From Solea solea (Eukaryota; Chordata; Actinopteri; Pleuronectiformes; Soleidae): a stretch of 64,000 nucleotides of DNA. The stretch spans positions 10,117,485-10,181,484 of the forward strand of contig NC_081146.1 in the NCBI RefSeq assembly GCF_958295425.1, written 5' to 3'. This document shows, one piece after another, positions 1-13,154 of this stretch; position 1 is the stretch's first letter; every line of letters starts with the position of its first letter. The position numbers and the translations under genes are program-made. The notes below the pieces were generated by a model. That model was not told where the DNA came from. It searched no databases and saw nothing but the letters and a program-made list of their open reading frames with translations.

Positions 1-443
1 TTGATTCTCATTCTCAGCAGTTCTAATTTCCTGTCTGAATGCTCTTCACACACTGGAGCCAAGAGAGCACTACATCCATTCCACATCATAATGGGAGACA
101 ACTGTTTGTTTTCCACGTCACATTTACTGTATACTACACATTTGTCCTTTGTAACAATGGCACTCCACAGGCTGTATCTCAACACCTCCCACACGGGAAA
201 AAGAACAAATGCAAAACACGTTAACTCAATCAATGTAATGTCGGACAGAAGAGGAAGATAATCTGCGAACAGGAAACAGTTATTCTCAGACAAAAATAAA
301 TGCCCAGAGTTTTAAAACTGTGTTTGTGTGGGTATTAAGCGATTCAACATTTGAACTAGTACTAGCTGCACATGTACTGAGTGCAGAAAATGAGCTAGAA
401 AGCCCCTGCCCACACAGTTAAACAGCAGTCTTTGCCTTCTCAC
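1..443. other. Left-edge intron of osbpl3
   Basis: Lies 3' of the last osbpl3 exon visible in the window. I looked on the minus strand for the next ORD exon, which in ORP3 encodes the stretch beginning VYVAAFAISAYASS, and did not find it, so it must lie left of base 1. No repeat or RNA gene recognised. Confidence 0.6.
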
Positions 444-688
444 CATACGCTCAAAAGGGTCTTGTGTGTTGGCAGCTCTGTCTAGCAGCTCGCTGTACTC
501 CAGCTCCTCACACAGTCTCTGCAGAGTGTTGAGAGGCTCATTAAGTTGCACAGGCATGGCCACTTTGGACAGGTCTTTGCCAATGTTGTTCCTGAGGATG
601 TTCCACAGGCTGATGCTGCTGTTGTTGGGACTGGGGGAGGGTAAACAGGTTCTGCGCTGACAGAGGACGCCACCTTCTTCTACAGACC
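444..688 (-). other. osbpl3: osbpl3 exon entering the ORD (ligand-binding) domain
   Basis: Encodes [19 protein letters not shown], then the [20 protein letters not shown] and [20 protein letters not shown] blocks, ending at PFERM. This is the conserved entry to the OSBP-related domain. The [12 protein letters not shown] portion lies in the lid/N-terminal part of the lipid tunnel in this family. Donor after GAGCGTATG at base 444; the downstream exon is outside the window. The preceding 785-878 exon carries [13 protein letters not shown], an acidic-serine stretch also seen in ORP3. Confidence 0.93.
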
Positions 689-3600
689 CTGGGAACAGAT
701 GGCAGATCTGTTTGAGTTGTGAAAGCAAACAGCGAGAGTGTTTTGTGAATAAATCCTTGAAACTGCAGTGTGGCCTAAGTTTACCTGAGTGTGATCTCTC
801 AATTTCTGTCCCATTGCTGAAGTTGTCCATGGAAATGTTGTCACTAATGTCACTTATGTTTGAGTCATCCTCTGACACCTAAAACAACAAAAAAAGAATC
901 ATCCAAACTTTAGTTATTAAATAAAATGCATATTTTTAATATAAGCAGGTTTTTTTCCAGTGTCCTGTCACAGATGAATCTGCATCGCAGCTCTCAGTAT
1001 TTTTAGATGAAAGTAATTAACTTTCATTTTCACATCGCTTCCGCTCCAGCTGTGAACTGATCAGGCATGCTGCTCACGGAAGGAACAGAGGGAAGACGTC
1101 ATAACATGCATGATGAAAACCCAATGTTTTTACAGGACATGTTATTCTGCAATGGAAAGAGGCTTAATTACCACAACAGGTTGAAGATTTTTAAAATAGA
1201 AATGAGGACAGGCAGAAAATAATGAATAATCTGTGGTGGTCATTTGATTTTAGACACAGTTGTCAGGATTGTTTTTCAGATTCACAAACATCAGTGCCGT
1301 ACATTTAGAGACACTTCAGAGCAGTGGTTGATGGTAACAGTTTCACAAGTACACTTACCTCATTTTCAGAGGAACTGGCCGACAACAGGACTTCCTGTGC
1401 GTCAAAAAACTCGGACAAAGACTCTGCAATTGAAGCTCTGCTCTCATTGGACACCTGGTGTACGAGGGGAGGAGAATCTTCCACCGAGTCCTGTTTCTAG
1501 GAGACATAATGTCCAGGGCTATAATTAAGAGGAAGAAGGGGGCAACTTCATCATAGCCACAAAAGGTGGCAATTAACAGGTAATTTCATTATACAATATA
1601 ATCATGATGACAGGATCACACACACACACACACACAAGACACGTATGTATCCTAAAACACCTTAAATTATAATCACAGCATAACGATTACTGAAAAGAAA
1701 ATCATAATCCTGAACAGTTTTAAATAAGTGTAATCAGCTCTACAGTGGATTTATTCACTGAATTATAACATGTTTGCCTGGTGCTTTAAAGATATTTACA
1801 TTAATAGCAACATTGTATAACAATAAGTGAAAACATGCGCACATATAAAAGGAAAAGAAAGAACATTTTAGACAGAGCCTCACTTGGCAAATTCGTGTTG
1901 CACTGTGTGTTCAAGAAATATCCTGAGACATGCAATTGACACTGAGACATTGCAACTCATGCTATTCATTTGTGGAGCTCTAAAACAAACAGCTCACATC
2001 TCCGATCTCAATTAAATCCAGTATCTCGTAATATCCCTCATGTGAGTACTAATAATGGCAGAAGATACTAGACTGTATCAATGGAAAGAACTCCAAGCTG
2101 TCCTCAAACTTGAGTGGTACATCCTCATGAGAGATTTTCCATTCTAATATCTGAGATGTTTTATGTTGCTTGTAACAGTTGTCCCTGTCTTTGTACTTGT
2201 CCTTGTTTGTTATTTGTGTTGGAAAAGACATCTCTCAATGAAACAGCCCCGACTAAATAAAGATGAAATAATTAAAAAAATACAAACGAAACAAGACAAA
2301 GGGAGTCGAATGAGGGGGTGGGAGGAGTGCAACATTTGTAGAAGGTGGAGGAGAGGGAAAGGACAACTCATTCACTCTGTGGTAAACAACTCTCTGTGGG
2401 ATGAACAAAAAAAAAAATAGAGATAATAATAATCATCACGGTGGTGGGGAAGGGAATAGAGTCACTGTAGTCCTGCACCCACCTGCGCAGGGGCAGTGAG
2501 ATTTATTAGTGTGGGCTCTACGATGTGGGACTCAGCATGAATCTTGCACAGGCGCTCTCTCAGCTCAGAGTTCTGGGCTAAAGCCTGGAAAAATAACCAG
2601 TGCAAACATGGTTTACAGAAGACACGCACCTTTTTCCGACAGAGACATTTGTAAATATATTTGAATGTGGTCTCAGACAGGAAGCAATGGGAACCCACAT
2701 TGCATTGCTCACCCCATACTAGCCCAGTGTGAGGTAGAGTGGGCAGCAAATGAGTAATCAGGCAGAAACATTCAGAGAACTATGATGGCATATACACAAC
2801 AAAAGTCAGCATGACAATTATAGTTTGTTACCAAAGGCAGAAAATAGAAAGAGACCCTGGGTGGCAGGCAGCAGCCCCTGCACACATGACTGTTATACAC
2901 ACAGCGTCGCTCGAGTGGGAGGACGTCACTCCAGCAGCAAGCAATTCCTCTAAAAGGCTCATCAAAGTGTCACGGCTGACAAATCATGTGGGAGGAGTGT
3001 AGTGTAAGAGACTGGAATTCCTTACGTACTTCTACCGACTACGTTTTCTGGGTCTGAGTATGAGTGTGTGGCGTTTCACATACTGTTGCCAGCGCGTTCC
3101 TCAAACCGACAACCTGCGGCGAAGTCGGGGGACACGTCTCGTGGTCCAGGCACTGCTTCAATCGCTCTCTCTCAGTTGTTAGTGCGCCGAGGGCTGATTT
3201 CATGGTTGTGTGTACTGTGGCGACAAGAGAAACAGTGAGGAGCTATAACAGCAAACCAATTCTATTCATTTAACAACAATGAAGGCACAGTCACGGCAGA
3301 TCGTGTCTAACGCACCGTGCTTCTGACATAATTAATTGTGAAATGCTGATTGTCTCCTATCACTCATCGACAACTTCGTTTAACACGACTGACTTGTTTC
3401 ATAATTGACGATCGGGAAAACAAACGCCAGCTAAAACTGAACGCCTCACTGTGATAGATGAACCTCATCATGGCTTAATCATTTTTGAATGTGCATAAAT
3501 CTGGCAGTTGGAATGTGTTGGCGGCTTTTCCCCCCGGAGCAACTTCAGAACTGTGTTAGCATTATGTAAAACACAAATCATCCTCAAGATTCTGTGTCAA

Positions 3601-4095
3601 GCATCAGGTATCTGAATATCAAATTCCACGAGGAGTGGCAGAAAACTAAATTGGCCACCCATGGGATAATCATCTGTTTATACGCGTTTTTTTTTTTACT
3701 AACAGCTTGCAGAACACCATCGGAATCTGAAGAATGCCTGAGACTGACTCAGTAATTAACAGCTGCATGATTTCTCCATTGTCACTAATGTTAGTTTGCG
3801 ACACATTATAAAAACAACATCATGCCAGTGCTTAGTGTATCTATTTGTGTATCTATAAGATGGTGGGCAGATTTATTGGACATACAGTGACTGGGGCATC
3901 TGAACAATGATGCATTTGTGGAGTTTCTCTCGGTTGGTAAAACTATCTTTAAAGTGCTTGTGAAGCAAATGCAAAGTTATAACTCCCCCTTCAAAGCTGT
4001 GGTTAATCAGCAGTTTCCTCGTTCACCTGTGACTAAGTGCACCTGCGCCCACACTACTGCCCAAAAATGTACAGAAGAAAAACTGACTCCTGCTG

Positions 4096-4147
<52 letters not shown>

Positions 4148-7100
4148 TTTTTGTGCAGAATGGTGAAAGTGTTGCTTCTCTACATGCTTTTTAAACAAGT
4201 GGTTTGATACAGCAGTGTTGGCGATAATATTCTGAACAAACAGTGACGTTCATCTGCTTTGGTGGACATGCCCCCCAGTCATTCAGAGCACAGAATTACC
4301 ATTACCATCACTTTAAAAATCCTAAATTTGTCCTTTTCATCAGAATCAATCTATCATTAATCGTTAAAGTGATTCCCTCACAGTTGTTGGCAATGCGACA
4401 GAAGTCCTCCTGCAGTTTGGCCACATCAAAAGCAGAATCCAGTGATTCGTGGTCAGTCTTGTCATTAGCGAGTGCAGCGGTGGAGAGGTTGGGGTTAGAG
4501 GCGTGGAGGCGAATAGAGCCAGAGGAGATGCAGCTGGGCACCTACAGTCGTACAGAAGGGATGAAACATTAAAAAACACAGACTTAAAAATATATTACAT
4601 TCTGCTTTGTCACGTTGTCTACCTGCAGCGTTGTTTTGGCATCTTTGTTGTAGTTTTTAGTGCGCCATTTCCTAGGAATTCTCTTCTCCTTCTTGGGGCT
4701 GTCAAATGTAGATGTCTAAAGAACAATAACAAGAAATTTGTGTTTGAGTATTTTCTCAGGAAGCACTTTACAGGAAAATAAACTGAGTGGTGTGAGAGGC
4801 AACACGCTCTATTGCTATTTAGTAGCAAATGACCTAAGGGCAACACAAATATTGATGCACATAAATTATAAAAGAAAAAAGTAACGTACAAGTTGCTTTG
4901 CATAAATATCAGAGTCATCTAGGATTTTAAATGTTACTGATTGACAGCACTGTTTCTCAGAGTTGATATTAAATTGCAATAATGACGACCAAAAGGAATA
5001 AAAAAAAAAAAAGAGATTGTAAGAGAGTGACCTGCAGGGTTTGGATAGATGGAGCAGAATATGTACGATGGAGGACTTCCATACTTTGAAGCAAATGGTT
5101 GAGCTCCTGCAGGAAGGCATCACAGATGGACAGGTCTGTTGAAACAAGCAGAAAGAAAAGATGGGAAGGAGACAGGTAAATATACAGTATATAAATAACT
5201 AGTAAATAAAAAGAGCTGCATGGTTACCTAAGATAGAGATAATATTGTATGTATGATGTGTACAAAATGATGTTGACTTTATATCATCAGTGTCCTCATA
5301 AATGAGAACTGGGACCAACAGTGTATTGGTAATAACTTCTCTGACTCCTTCTACTGTAGGTTATCAACATCCTGCACTCTGATCTAACCTTTAAACAAAA
5401 GAGCACACAGAGAGATTAAATACAAGACAACCAAGTACCAGGTAAGATTAGATCTGGTGCCACTTTCATAAAAGAAAATGGTGGTAATTCTTTAACCTCT
5501 CTGCTGCAGCTTTTACATCTTTCTTTGTTTTTAAAGGATTGTTTAATTCTCTACTTTAACTGTGCAAATCAAATGGGTCTAGTTTGCATGTGTAACTTAT
5601 CCACCTGCACTGAGTGAGAGACCGAATCAAAAACTGGATCACTTCCAAATAAGGTTCGACAGACAGGCATTTAAAGGTCCAGTGTGTAACACTTAGGAGG
5701 GTTTGTTGGCAGAAATTGAATATACTACACACAAGTACATTTGTACAGGTGTATGGCTGCTTTAAATTAAAAGTATCTTGGTTTTTGTAGAATAAGCCTT
5801 TTATGTGTACTTTAGGCAAAGCTTTATAGAGGGCGCCATCTTGCGCCACCATGTTTCTACAGCAAATAAGTTAGAGCTAACATTTCATATTTTTGAAGAA
5901 GAAGCATATTCTGCAAAATGAAAATAAATGACATCTTTTCTGGTATGTCAAGGCCTCTGTAGTGTCCCACAACGCTTGGAAAAGGGAGGCGGGAGTTTGT
6001 TGCACTGTGCAATTTCACCATCAGATTACACACTGAACCTTTACTCTTGGTGCTCATTAAATCGCCTGTGGCATCAGTGTTGTCTCACCTTTGGAGCATT
6101 TGTCCATGTCGTCAGATGACTGGAGCCAGGCTGTAACTTTGGCCTGGCTGTTGCAGCTGAGAGGGAAGACTCCTACAGAATGAGCTGAGGACTGTCTTCG
6201 TATAGACACGCACTGGAGGAGTACAGTATATGAAACAGTCATAAGTGGAAAAGACGGGAATAAACCATATAATTTTTGTGTTGCGTCATGGAGGAGTATA
6301 CCTTTCTGATCGAGGCATTTTTAGCCATGCTGGGCGAGTTGGGTGAGTTGGGGGAGGGGTAGTGGGGATAGTAGAAGGACTTGTCATTAGGGTACATGGC
6401 AATTTCATTCTGCCGGTAGAGCCGATGGTGACGCAGCTTGGAAACCCATTCATCAAAAAGCTCCTGTGACTTAATCTGCAGGGCACATACCATAATCAGA
6501 AAGTAATCCAAGGACAAGTAAGGTGGAGGAGGCGTGTCGGAGAACAAAAAGAACAGGTACAAAATTCCCTCTCACCCACTATTGTAACACACAAGGTCAT
6601 TGGAAGGCAGCTGTTCCAAGAACAGAAAAGGAATAATCTAAATAATCCATGTTTTACCTCTTTTCCTGTAAACCAGCGGGGAATGTCTTATATTCATTAG
6701 CCTTTGCAGCTTACCTTCAGGTGATAGATGTTTTCCTCGGCGTCGAGATCGATGCACTTGGCTTTCTTCTTAATGGCCATGACAGAGAGACCCACGTCAA
6801 TGCAGCCATGTAGTTTCCCCTTCTCAATCTGCATTTCAAAGTCAACATATGACATTTTGAATTTATTGGGACGAAACCTCACACAGATACTACAGAGAGG
6901 TGTTCACGTATTAAACGCATGACATTGTGTTCAAAGGGACAATAACAGCTCTTTATTTGCTCAGCCCTGGACCAAGCAGAGTTTCCAAATGGCTCTACAA
7001 TGGATATACAGTATGAGATTCAGGGACAGTGAGGGGATTTTAATGTTTATATTTAAAAGACACAAAATAGGCCGACTCTTCCTCTGGAACTGTATAGTAG

Positions 7101-10100
7101 CCAGGAGGCTTTTGTACTCACATCTGCGCTGCACTTGCCGTACTTCAAGATGCCCTTGTCCAGAAAAAAGTATCTCTGTGGGGAGAAAGGCGAACAGTGA
7201 TTGGACGAGACGGGGTGAAACGTCCCTGACAGTGACAAGTCTGAAGTCACTCTTATGACTGATTATGACATAGACAGCCTGCAGTATAGTATAGTGTCTG
7301 AACTGTAGTGTTGGAGGATATGTCCACAGTCAGACTGTGAAATTAGGATCTAATGTGTATATGCACGTTATTTCCTTAGAACCTCAGGGAACCAAAGCCC
7401 AGACCCGATGAGGCCAAACCTCATTTTTAAGGCCCTGGTTTTAAGGATGAAAATGCAGTGTCCAAACCAAAAATAGCTGATCACGTTTGTGTGTATGTGT
7501 CTGTTATTAAAAACAAGCTGCTGGATGTAAAAACATACACCAGGAATAACGTTTGCTTAGGAGGAGGCAGTGACATCAGACTTCACTCCTCCAGTGAGAC
7601 TGCAGTGCTTCCAGGTCTTTGTTCAAACTGTTTGCAGCAGTCTCACTGTCTCGCCTCACTAGTGCATCTGTAATGCTTCTGCCTTCCCTCCAATCAGCCA
7701 TGACGTAAAATGGATCACTCTGAATCCAGCGTGGGCAATGTTACCACAGACATGAAAACAAAATACTGCTCAACACACAGAGAGAGAGAGAGAGCAGTGT
7801 GGAGGTGACAGGCTTCATCAGCATTGTGTGTAACGGACATTTGTTATTTTAAATATATTTAAAATAAATGATATTTTAAAACTACACTACTACTACTGTG
7901 AATAATCATATTAAACGCTTAATGGGAACATAACATGAACAAGATATTTAAATGATCACAGCAGCAAAGACAGTAAAGATGAAGATAATAAATAATAAAC
8001 ATGCATTTCCACATGTGATATTGTCTATACGACTCTAAAGGGTTAAAATAGAATGTACATTATAGACAGTTACAAGAATATATACAGTATGGGCTTGATA
8101 TTTAAAGTATAAAGAAGGACTGAACATGAGATATTATATACATATATATACATATCTATATATATAGATATGTATATATATGCATATATATATATATATA
8201 TATGTATATGTATATACTGCACGTGGGATGAGTAGCCTGATTACGTGTGGACTACTTAGAGCATTGCTTGTTGTACAGTCTAACAGCTGCAGGCAGGAAA
8301 GACCTGCGATACCGCTCCTTCAGACATTTAGGATGTGGAGGAGATGATAGCTTAGAGTATTTTTTTACACATGTATCTGTACTTCTACTTAAGTACAGAA
8401 TATAAGTACTTTTGCCACCTCTGCTTAGCAGTCATTCTCCTCTCTCCCGCCACCTCCACTTTGTCAAGGGGAACCCAAGGACAGAGCTGGCTTTTTTTAT
8501 AACCAGTCTGTCAGGCCTCTTCCTGCTAATAAGGTGAATGATAGTGACCCCATTCAGCAAGGATTTATAAAAGATTGAAAGAAGAGAAAGAAGAGTATCT
8601 TCTTGACAAACACCACAATCACTGAGATCATCGTCCATCGGCTTAACTGCAGTGAGGCATTTCTTTTGTCTTTCCTTTGTTACTCTTTCTATCACTCTGC
8701 GGCCAATGACATCTCTGCTCCTCCATCCTCGATGTGCAATCTCTGGTGCTCTCGTGTACATCATCAGACTGTTGAAAGCACATCTGAGAAGCTCTGACTG
8801 TAAATCAATACTAAATGTATTCAACTATATTAACCAACAGACCATCAGCTAATGCATCTGGGAGGAACACCACACTTCCTAGACAGTATCATCCCAGTGA
8901 AAGCTTTTAGACAAGACAGTGTGTGAAGGACCTCTGACACAGGTCACATGTGACTCATCACGAGGGGGAAATCCTCTCGTGCACAAACTCATTCAATTAG
9001 TTTAAAACAACAAAAGTGAGTCATGTCAGCAGATATTTATGTGAAAGTGTAGGGTAAAACCGGGAAACGGTTACAATATCCACAATGACGTCATGTAGTC
9101 TGTCACTCAGAGACATTAGTTAGAGTAATGTGGTAAAGCGTCATTTTTGAGTGTTGGATTATACCTTATGCCAGCCCTTCATGGGCCACTTTCTCCTTTT
9201 GAGCAGATAGCCCTCCTGTTTCTGAGGCTCAAGGATGTTGCCGAAGCCTCCACGCAGGCCCTCCACTATTTCCCAGCTGTCCTGTGGGGAACAGATGCTT
9301 TATTGAGTTGTGTGCACACACACACACACACACACACATGCAGATTAAAGTTGCCAGGAGGTCTGGTAATATATACAAATTGAATTAGTCCACCACACAC
9401 CAGAGTGAAAGTCTGAGAGTGAAGCAAATTTTTGGTTGTTGATGGTGTGTTGATGGTTCAGATTAGCAGGAAATGGGATCATGTAAGGCAGATCCTGTAA
9501 TCATGTAATGTTTTGGCAAAAATCTGGCAATACGATACATAGCCCTATACAGAGATGAGCATTAATACAATCTATTGGGACACATTGCGACTCGCCCCTT
9601 CAAAAAGTAGCCTTTTTTTTAAGAAAAGTCTTAGTAAAAATACCTTTTTTATGAATAAAGTATAACATAACAGTCTTCTTGTCTAGTGAGACGAGTGGAA
9701 AGAGGGGGAAGGGGTCAAACGGCCAAGAGCCTGCTGTTAACTTGTGGTTGTATACAACAGAAAACCACCGACAGAAAACCTCTGTCAACAACATTTCCAC
9801 ATCGATACTTTGCCTCAAAGAATCAATACAGTATCACGGCATGAAATATGTAGTAGTTTTAGCTACGACAGACTACTTTCACCTCACGGTCTCATTTACA
9901 GTATAAAATTAGCTCAGTAACTCAAATCCAAACCTATCTGATTAGGAGGATATTTCATCAGTGACTGATCAAAACAGATGTGTCACGTACTTCAGCATAA
10001 GCAGTACAACCAGAGGGGTAGACGCACTGCATATTTAATTTATAAATGGGCTGAAAGGGTTTGTCAAACAAAAAGAAAATCAATCCATTTTTATTCACGC

Positions 10101-13100
10101 TTGTGAATCATCACTCCGACAAAGGTCAGTTTACTCATCACACACTGCACTATAGCCTTTGAAAACAAGTGCAGAACGTCCCTTTGGCTTTGAGATGTAG
10201 ACAAAATACCCTCTTTAATAAACACTGAAGGTGTGGTGTGAAAAAGACACAAAGAAATAAACGGGCAAAGACAGGTGCCCGTGGCTGGATATTGTTTTAT
10301 TGAGTGATGACACCGCCATTAGGAAAAGGAGCAAAAGAAAGACGATCATAATCTTATTTAATTCTGTCAATGTGAGCAGGGAACCAACAGAAAAACAAAG
10401 TATGTCAAAGTAAGTGCATGCTCTTGGCCAGAAAGACTGTGGAAAATGAATGAGCCAGTGTTTTGACCCATTCTGGTATGCTGGCAGGTTGACAGTGTGG
10501 CAATAGTGATACAGTTTGCATAATTCAAAGAATTCCATTAAGAATGAGTGCTAGAGTAATTTACGATTTAAGGCTCTGTTTTATACTACTATGCTTTATA
10601 TTGTTATAAAAACTGAACGTATGACTGTACTGGTTTATTGGGCAAAATGAGCAAAGTGAAGATTGGACCGTTTTCGCTGCACAATTTATTGGCAGAGCAA
10701 TTCATGGAAGTACGTTATCATAGAGCCCCTTAATTGTAGGCACATAATGGTGATACCGTATTTAAAATTACAACTTCCACTTCGTTAAGTTGCCCATGAG
10801 GGACAAATGATCACGTCAGAGCGATCCAGAGGGACGTCAGGTTCTTGGCAGAGGTTTGAGGTGACGCTGTGAACAGTGTGTCCCTCACATTTCCTGTATA
10901 AAGCAGTTCTGTTTAAACAAACAGTGTACGTTAAAGAGACAGTAAGGCTATTTTAAATAAACCCCCATATCTGATGGAGTGGGGCGTGGCTGGCTGTCAC
11001 ACAGCGAGTCACCGTCACATACTGCCTGGGTGCTTTTCCGTCAAGGTCAAGGGACACTCTCACAGAGGAAGCAGCGATGTGACTCAAAATAGCATGCGGT
11101 GCTTAAAAAGATACGGCAATTATCTCTGTAAGGAAACATAAATCGAGAATGTAAGCAAACGAACAGTCAGCTCAAAGTCTAGGTAGAAAACTTCTTTTTT
11201 GTCCACACACCCCTGCAGAATAAAATCTAGACATGATATGTTGTGGACTATATTAAGGAAGTAAAGATCACAAAATGCTTTACAATCAAATAAATATGAA
11301 AAATAATAAAAGAGACATAAAAATACAATGGTTCAAAACATAGACACAAGAACAAGTAGATTAAAAGCCATAAAAAACCCTTGTCAAACTAAATGCCTGC
11401 TTGAATGAAAGAGTTTTTGGCTGCTTTTCAAAAGAATCAACAGAATTTGAGCAACATAAAGACAGAGGCAGCATATTATTCCATAGTTTGATAGCCACTG
11501 TGTGAAAGGCTTGATCCCCTCTTGTCCTAAAGCTTGTGTGGGGAACAACTAACAGCTTCTGACCTGGAGACCTCAGGGTGTGAGGTAGGATCGGGTCAGA
11601 GACGTAAGAGGGAGCTTGTCCATGAAAAGCAGTAAAAGGAAGGACCAGGATTTTTAATTATACAGGTAACCAGTGAAGTGATATATAATGTGATGTGATC
11701 TCTCTTGCGTGTGTTGGTCAAAAGCCGTGCAGCGGCGCTCTGAACTGCCTGGAGACGGTCAAGCTCTCTCTCGCTTATTAAAACAAGTAAAAAGGCCGTC
11801 ACAGTCGTCCAAACGAGAAGAAATAAAAGCGTGCAAAAGCATTTCAAGTTCGACCTTTTGACTCCAGAGATCTTAATTTGACAACTTTCCTCAGATGGAA
11901 GAAGCAGTTTCTCACTAGTTACCGGGAATGATTTTCAAAAGACACTGCTGGGTCAAAAATAACACCTAAGTTCCTGAGGTTCTGCTGGACAAACGAGCCT
12001 AAACCTCCAATATAGCACAATAATATAGTGCGCTATGGCTTCCAGATATAGCTATTTGGTCAGTGAGAAGAACTATTTCACAAATTCAAACCTACTTTAG
12101 TTTAAACAATACACAGTATACTGAATTAATAAAAGAGCTGGTAAGGTAGGGCTGTATTCTGTATTCAAATGATAGATTTACTGGTCGATTTGTTCTAATC
12201 TGTAAGTGGTTGGAGAGTTTCCAGAGTTAATTTCATGCAGACAAATGCGCTCACACATCAATATGCCTCCAAGAGTAATCCTATATTTCCTATATGTATT
12301 TAAATTAAACTAAACATTTCAATTTTGTTTAATTAAGTTTCAAATGTGCTTTTGGTCGAGCCTGAAGAGGTTTGAAATTGAGATTTCAAGAGAATGTTTA
12401 TTATACTGTATTAGATACTAGTAAAGTGATGGACTGGTGGTCTGTGGTCCCCGTGGGCAGGACAGGATAGAAACTTTATTACTCTCATTCTCAAACAGAA
12501 AAGCAGTCACGGCACAGGTAATGAAAAATTAATGAATCTGCTCCCTGTAGATTAGAGCTCAAGTGGGCAAGTGCAACAACAGTTTGATCATGGTGCTAAT
12601 ATCTCCACTCACTGTGATGTGAGCGAGCACCTTTGAGAAAAACTGTTGCTAAATCACCTTTAAGTGATTCAGAACCTTCTAAATGAGCTGAAATGCTTTG
12701 GTCTGAGTGATGAAAACAACAAGTCTGTCTAACTTTGCAGATTTTATTTTGTAATAAATGCAAATGGGACTCAGATGTAGTTGTCTCATTTATAAAGAGC
12801 CAAATAAAGTCTCAAGAATGTCTGAGAAAACCATAGCATCTATTTGGAAATGGAATTCAGTGCCAGGTCATTCTTTTCCCACGACACAGAGAAACCCACG
12901 CTGATGCCATGCTTGCAAGTTGTATACTGCTGAGTGACATGAAACAAACAGTCCAAACATTCCTCTAACACCAGCGAATGAAACATTTGTTTGTGTGTTT
13001 GTTAACCAGTGAACATTGTGTGACAAATACTCCAGTGTCATCGGGTGGTGCGAGTTACCTGTCGACTGTCAAGTTTGGAGGAGGAGCTGCTGTTGCTGCG

Positions 13101-13154
13101 GGACAAAGAGGAAATCTTCTGTGACATGGCTGAACTTCGCTCCTCTGAGCCCAT
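444..13154 (-). CDS. osbpl3: Oxysterol-binding protein-related protein 3 (ORP3), 5' two-thirds of the gene
   Basis: Lipid-transfer protein acting at ER-plasma membrane contacts. Fifteen coding exons, 5' to 3': 13154-13059, 9281-9165, 7175-7122, 6828-6715, 6475-6302, 6212-6089, 5135-5032, 4715-4623, 4541-4382, 3214-3084, 2584-2483, 1490-1359, 878-785, 688-444 (the 14 listed are all I could place); all have GT/AG borders and compatible phases and give 580 codons. Order of parts: Ser-rich N-terminus, PH domain (about residues 45-150), linker with the TYSAP block, FFAT motif EFFDAQE, then the start of the ORD. Start chosen at 13154 because [13 protein letters not shown] matches the ORP3 N-terminus and continues into [11 protein letters not shown]. 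Wording of the PH and linker ([30 protein letters not shown]) fits ORP3 better than ORP6 or ORP7. The remaining ~300 residues, including the lipid-gripping core, lie off the left edge. Confidence 0.9.
879..1358. other. osbpl3 intron, no other feature seen
   Basis: AT-rich sequence between the 785-878 and 1359-1490 exons; no repeat or ORF recognised. Confidence 0.5.
1359..1490 (-). other. osbpl3: osbpl3 exon with FFAT motif
   Basis: 44 codons, phase 0 on both sides. Contains [20 protein letters not shown]; the EFFDAQE core is a canonical FFAT motif (two phenylalanines in an acidic tract), the element by which ORP3-type proteins bind VAP proteins of the ER. Conservation of this motif supports a functional ER-tethering ORP rather than a decayed copy. 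Confidence 0.92.
1491..2482. other. osbpl3 intron with short CA repeat
   Basis: Gene-free about 1 kb. Holds a (CA) run near 1617-1636 and AT-rich sequence; open frames near 2050-2420 have no splice logic or homology I recognise. Confidence 0.5.
4095..4147. repeat. (GA)n microsatellite
   Basis: Nearly uninterrupted GA dinucleotides inside the osbpl3 intron between exons 3084-3214 and 4382-4541. Confidence 0.95.
5671..6043. mobile_element. MITE with TTAAAGGTCCAGTGTGTAA termini
   Basis: The left end TTAAAGGTCCAGTGTGTAA is mirrored at the right by TTACACACTGAACCTTTA, about 370 bp apart. The body has the GCCATCTTG and CGCTTGG segments I associate with a very abundant teleost MITE family. It sits in the osbpl3 intron between exons 5032-5135 and 6089-6212. 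Non-coding; no transposase. Confidence 0.82.
8131..8217. repeat. (TA)n-rich tract
   Basis: Alternating TA/TACA dinucleotides, imperfect, within the LINE 3'-UTR-like region. Confidence 0.9.
8348..8425. mobile_element. Fragment of 'AAGTAcTT' teleost MITE
   Basis: Contains ACTTCTACTTAAGTACAG and ATAAGTACTTTTGCCACC, typical of a common teleost non-autonomous DNA element whose ends read as repeated AAGTACTT words. A longer relative lies at 59780-60325. Confidence 0.5.
9314..9338. repeat. (CA)n microsatellite
   Basis: CA run just upstream (on the gene's strand) of the 9165-9281 osbpl3 exon. Confidence 0.9.
9339..11229. other. osbpl3 intron, nothing recognised
   Basis: AT-rich intronic sequence on both strands. 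Short open frames near 9600-9900 and 10215-10540 show no homology, splice logic or codon pattern. Confidence 0.4.
11230..11860 (-). mobile_element. L2/CR1-like LINE, 3' part of RT ORF
   Basis: Minus-strand translation gives [19 protein letters not shown] and [10 protein letters not shown] near 11690-11790. After frameshifts it reads [20 protein letters not shown], then RTRGDQAF, and ends [10 protein letters not shown] toward 11385. This series of blocks is the C-terminal signature of teleost L2-type retrotransposons. Strongly 5'-truncated and frameshifted. Confidence 0.82.
11861..13058. other. osbpl3 intron, nothing recognised
   Basis: Low-complexity AT-rich intron sequence between the L2-like remnant and the initiator exon. 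No ORF or repeat recognised. Confidence 0.4.
13059..13154 (-). other. osbpl3: osbpl3 initiator-ATG exon (coding part)
   Basis: 32 codons ending [11 protein letters not shown] at a GTAACT donor. Two in-frame ATGs exist, at 13154 and 13127. The upstream one is preferred because the nine residues between them match the ORP3 N-terminus. The exon's 5' boundary is uncertain: several AG acceptors lie within 45 bp upstream. Confidence 0.8.

Larger units (their letters stand above)
7955..8610 (-). mobile_element. Degraded LINE 3' end (RT C-terminal remnant)
   Basis: On the minus strand, near 8440-8600, reads FYKSLLNGV ... [15 protein letters not shown], and near 8250-8345 reads [20 protein letters not shown] followed by a stop. 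Both resemble the extreme C-terminus of teleost non-LTR retrotransposon reverse transcriptases. The rest toward 7955 is 3'-UTR-like. Frameshifted and 5'-truncated, hence dead. A fragment of a different repeat (about 8348-8425) interrupts it. Confidence 0.7.
6302..9281 (-). other. osbpl3: osbpl3 PH-domain exons
   Basis: Four exons (9281-9165, 7175-7122, 6828-6715, 6475-6302) encode a pleckstrin-homology domain: [16 protein letters not shown] (first beta strands), [49 protein letters not shown], and the C-terminal helix [19 protein letters not shown]. In ORPs this domain binds phosphoinositides (PI4P and PIP2) and directs the protein to the plasma membrane. The last exon then continues into a fish-specific-looking Pro/Ser/Asn run ([11 protein letters not shown]) before SIRK. 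Confidence 0.93.
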
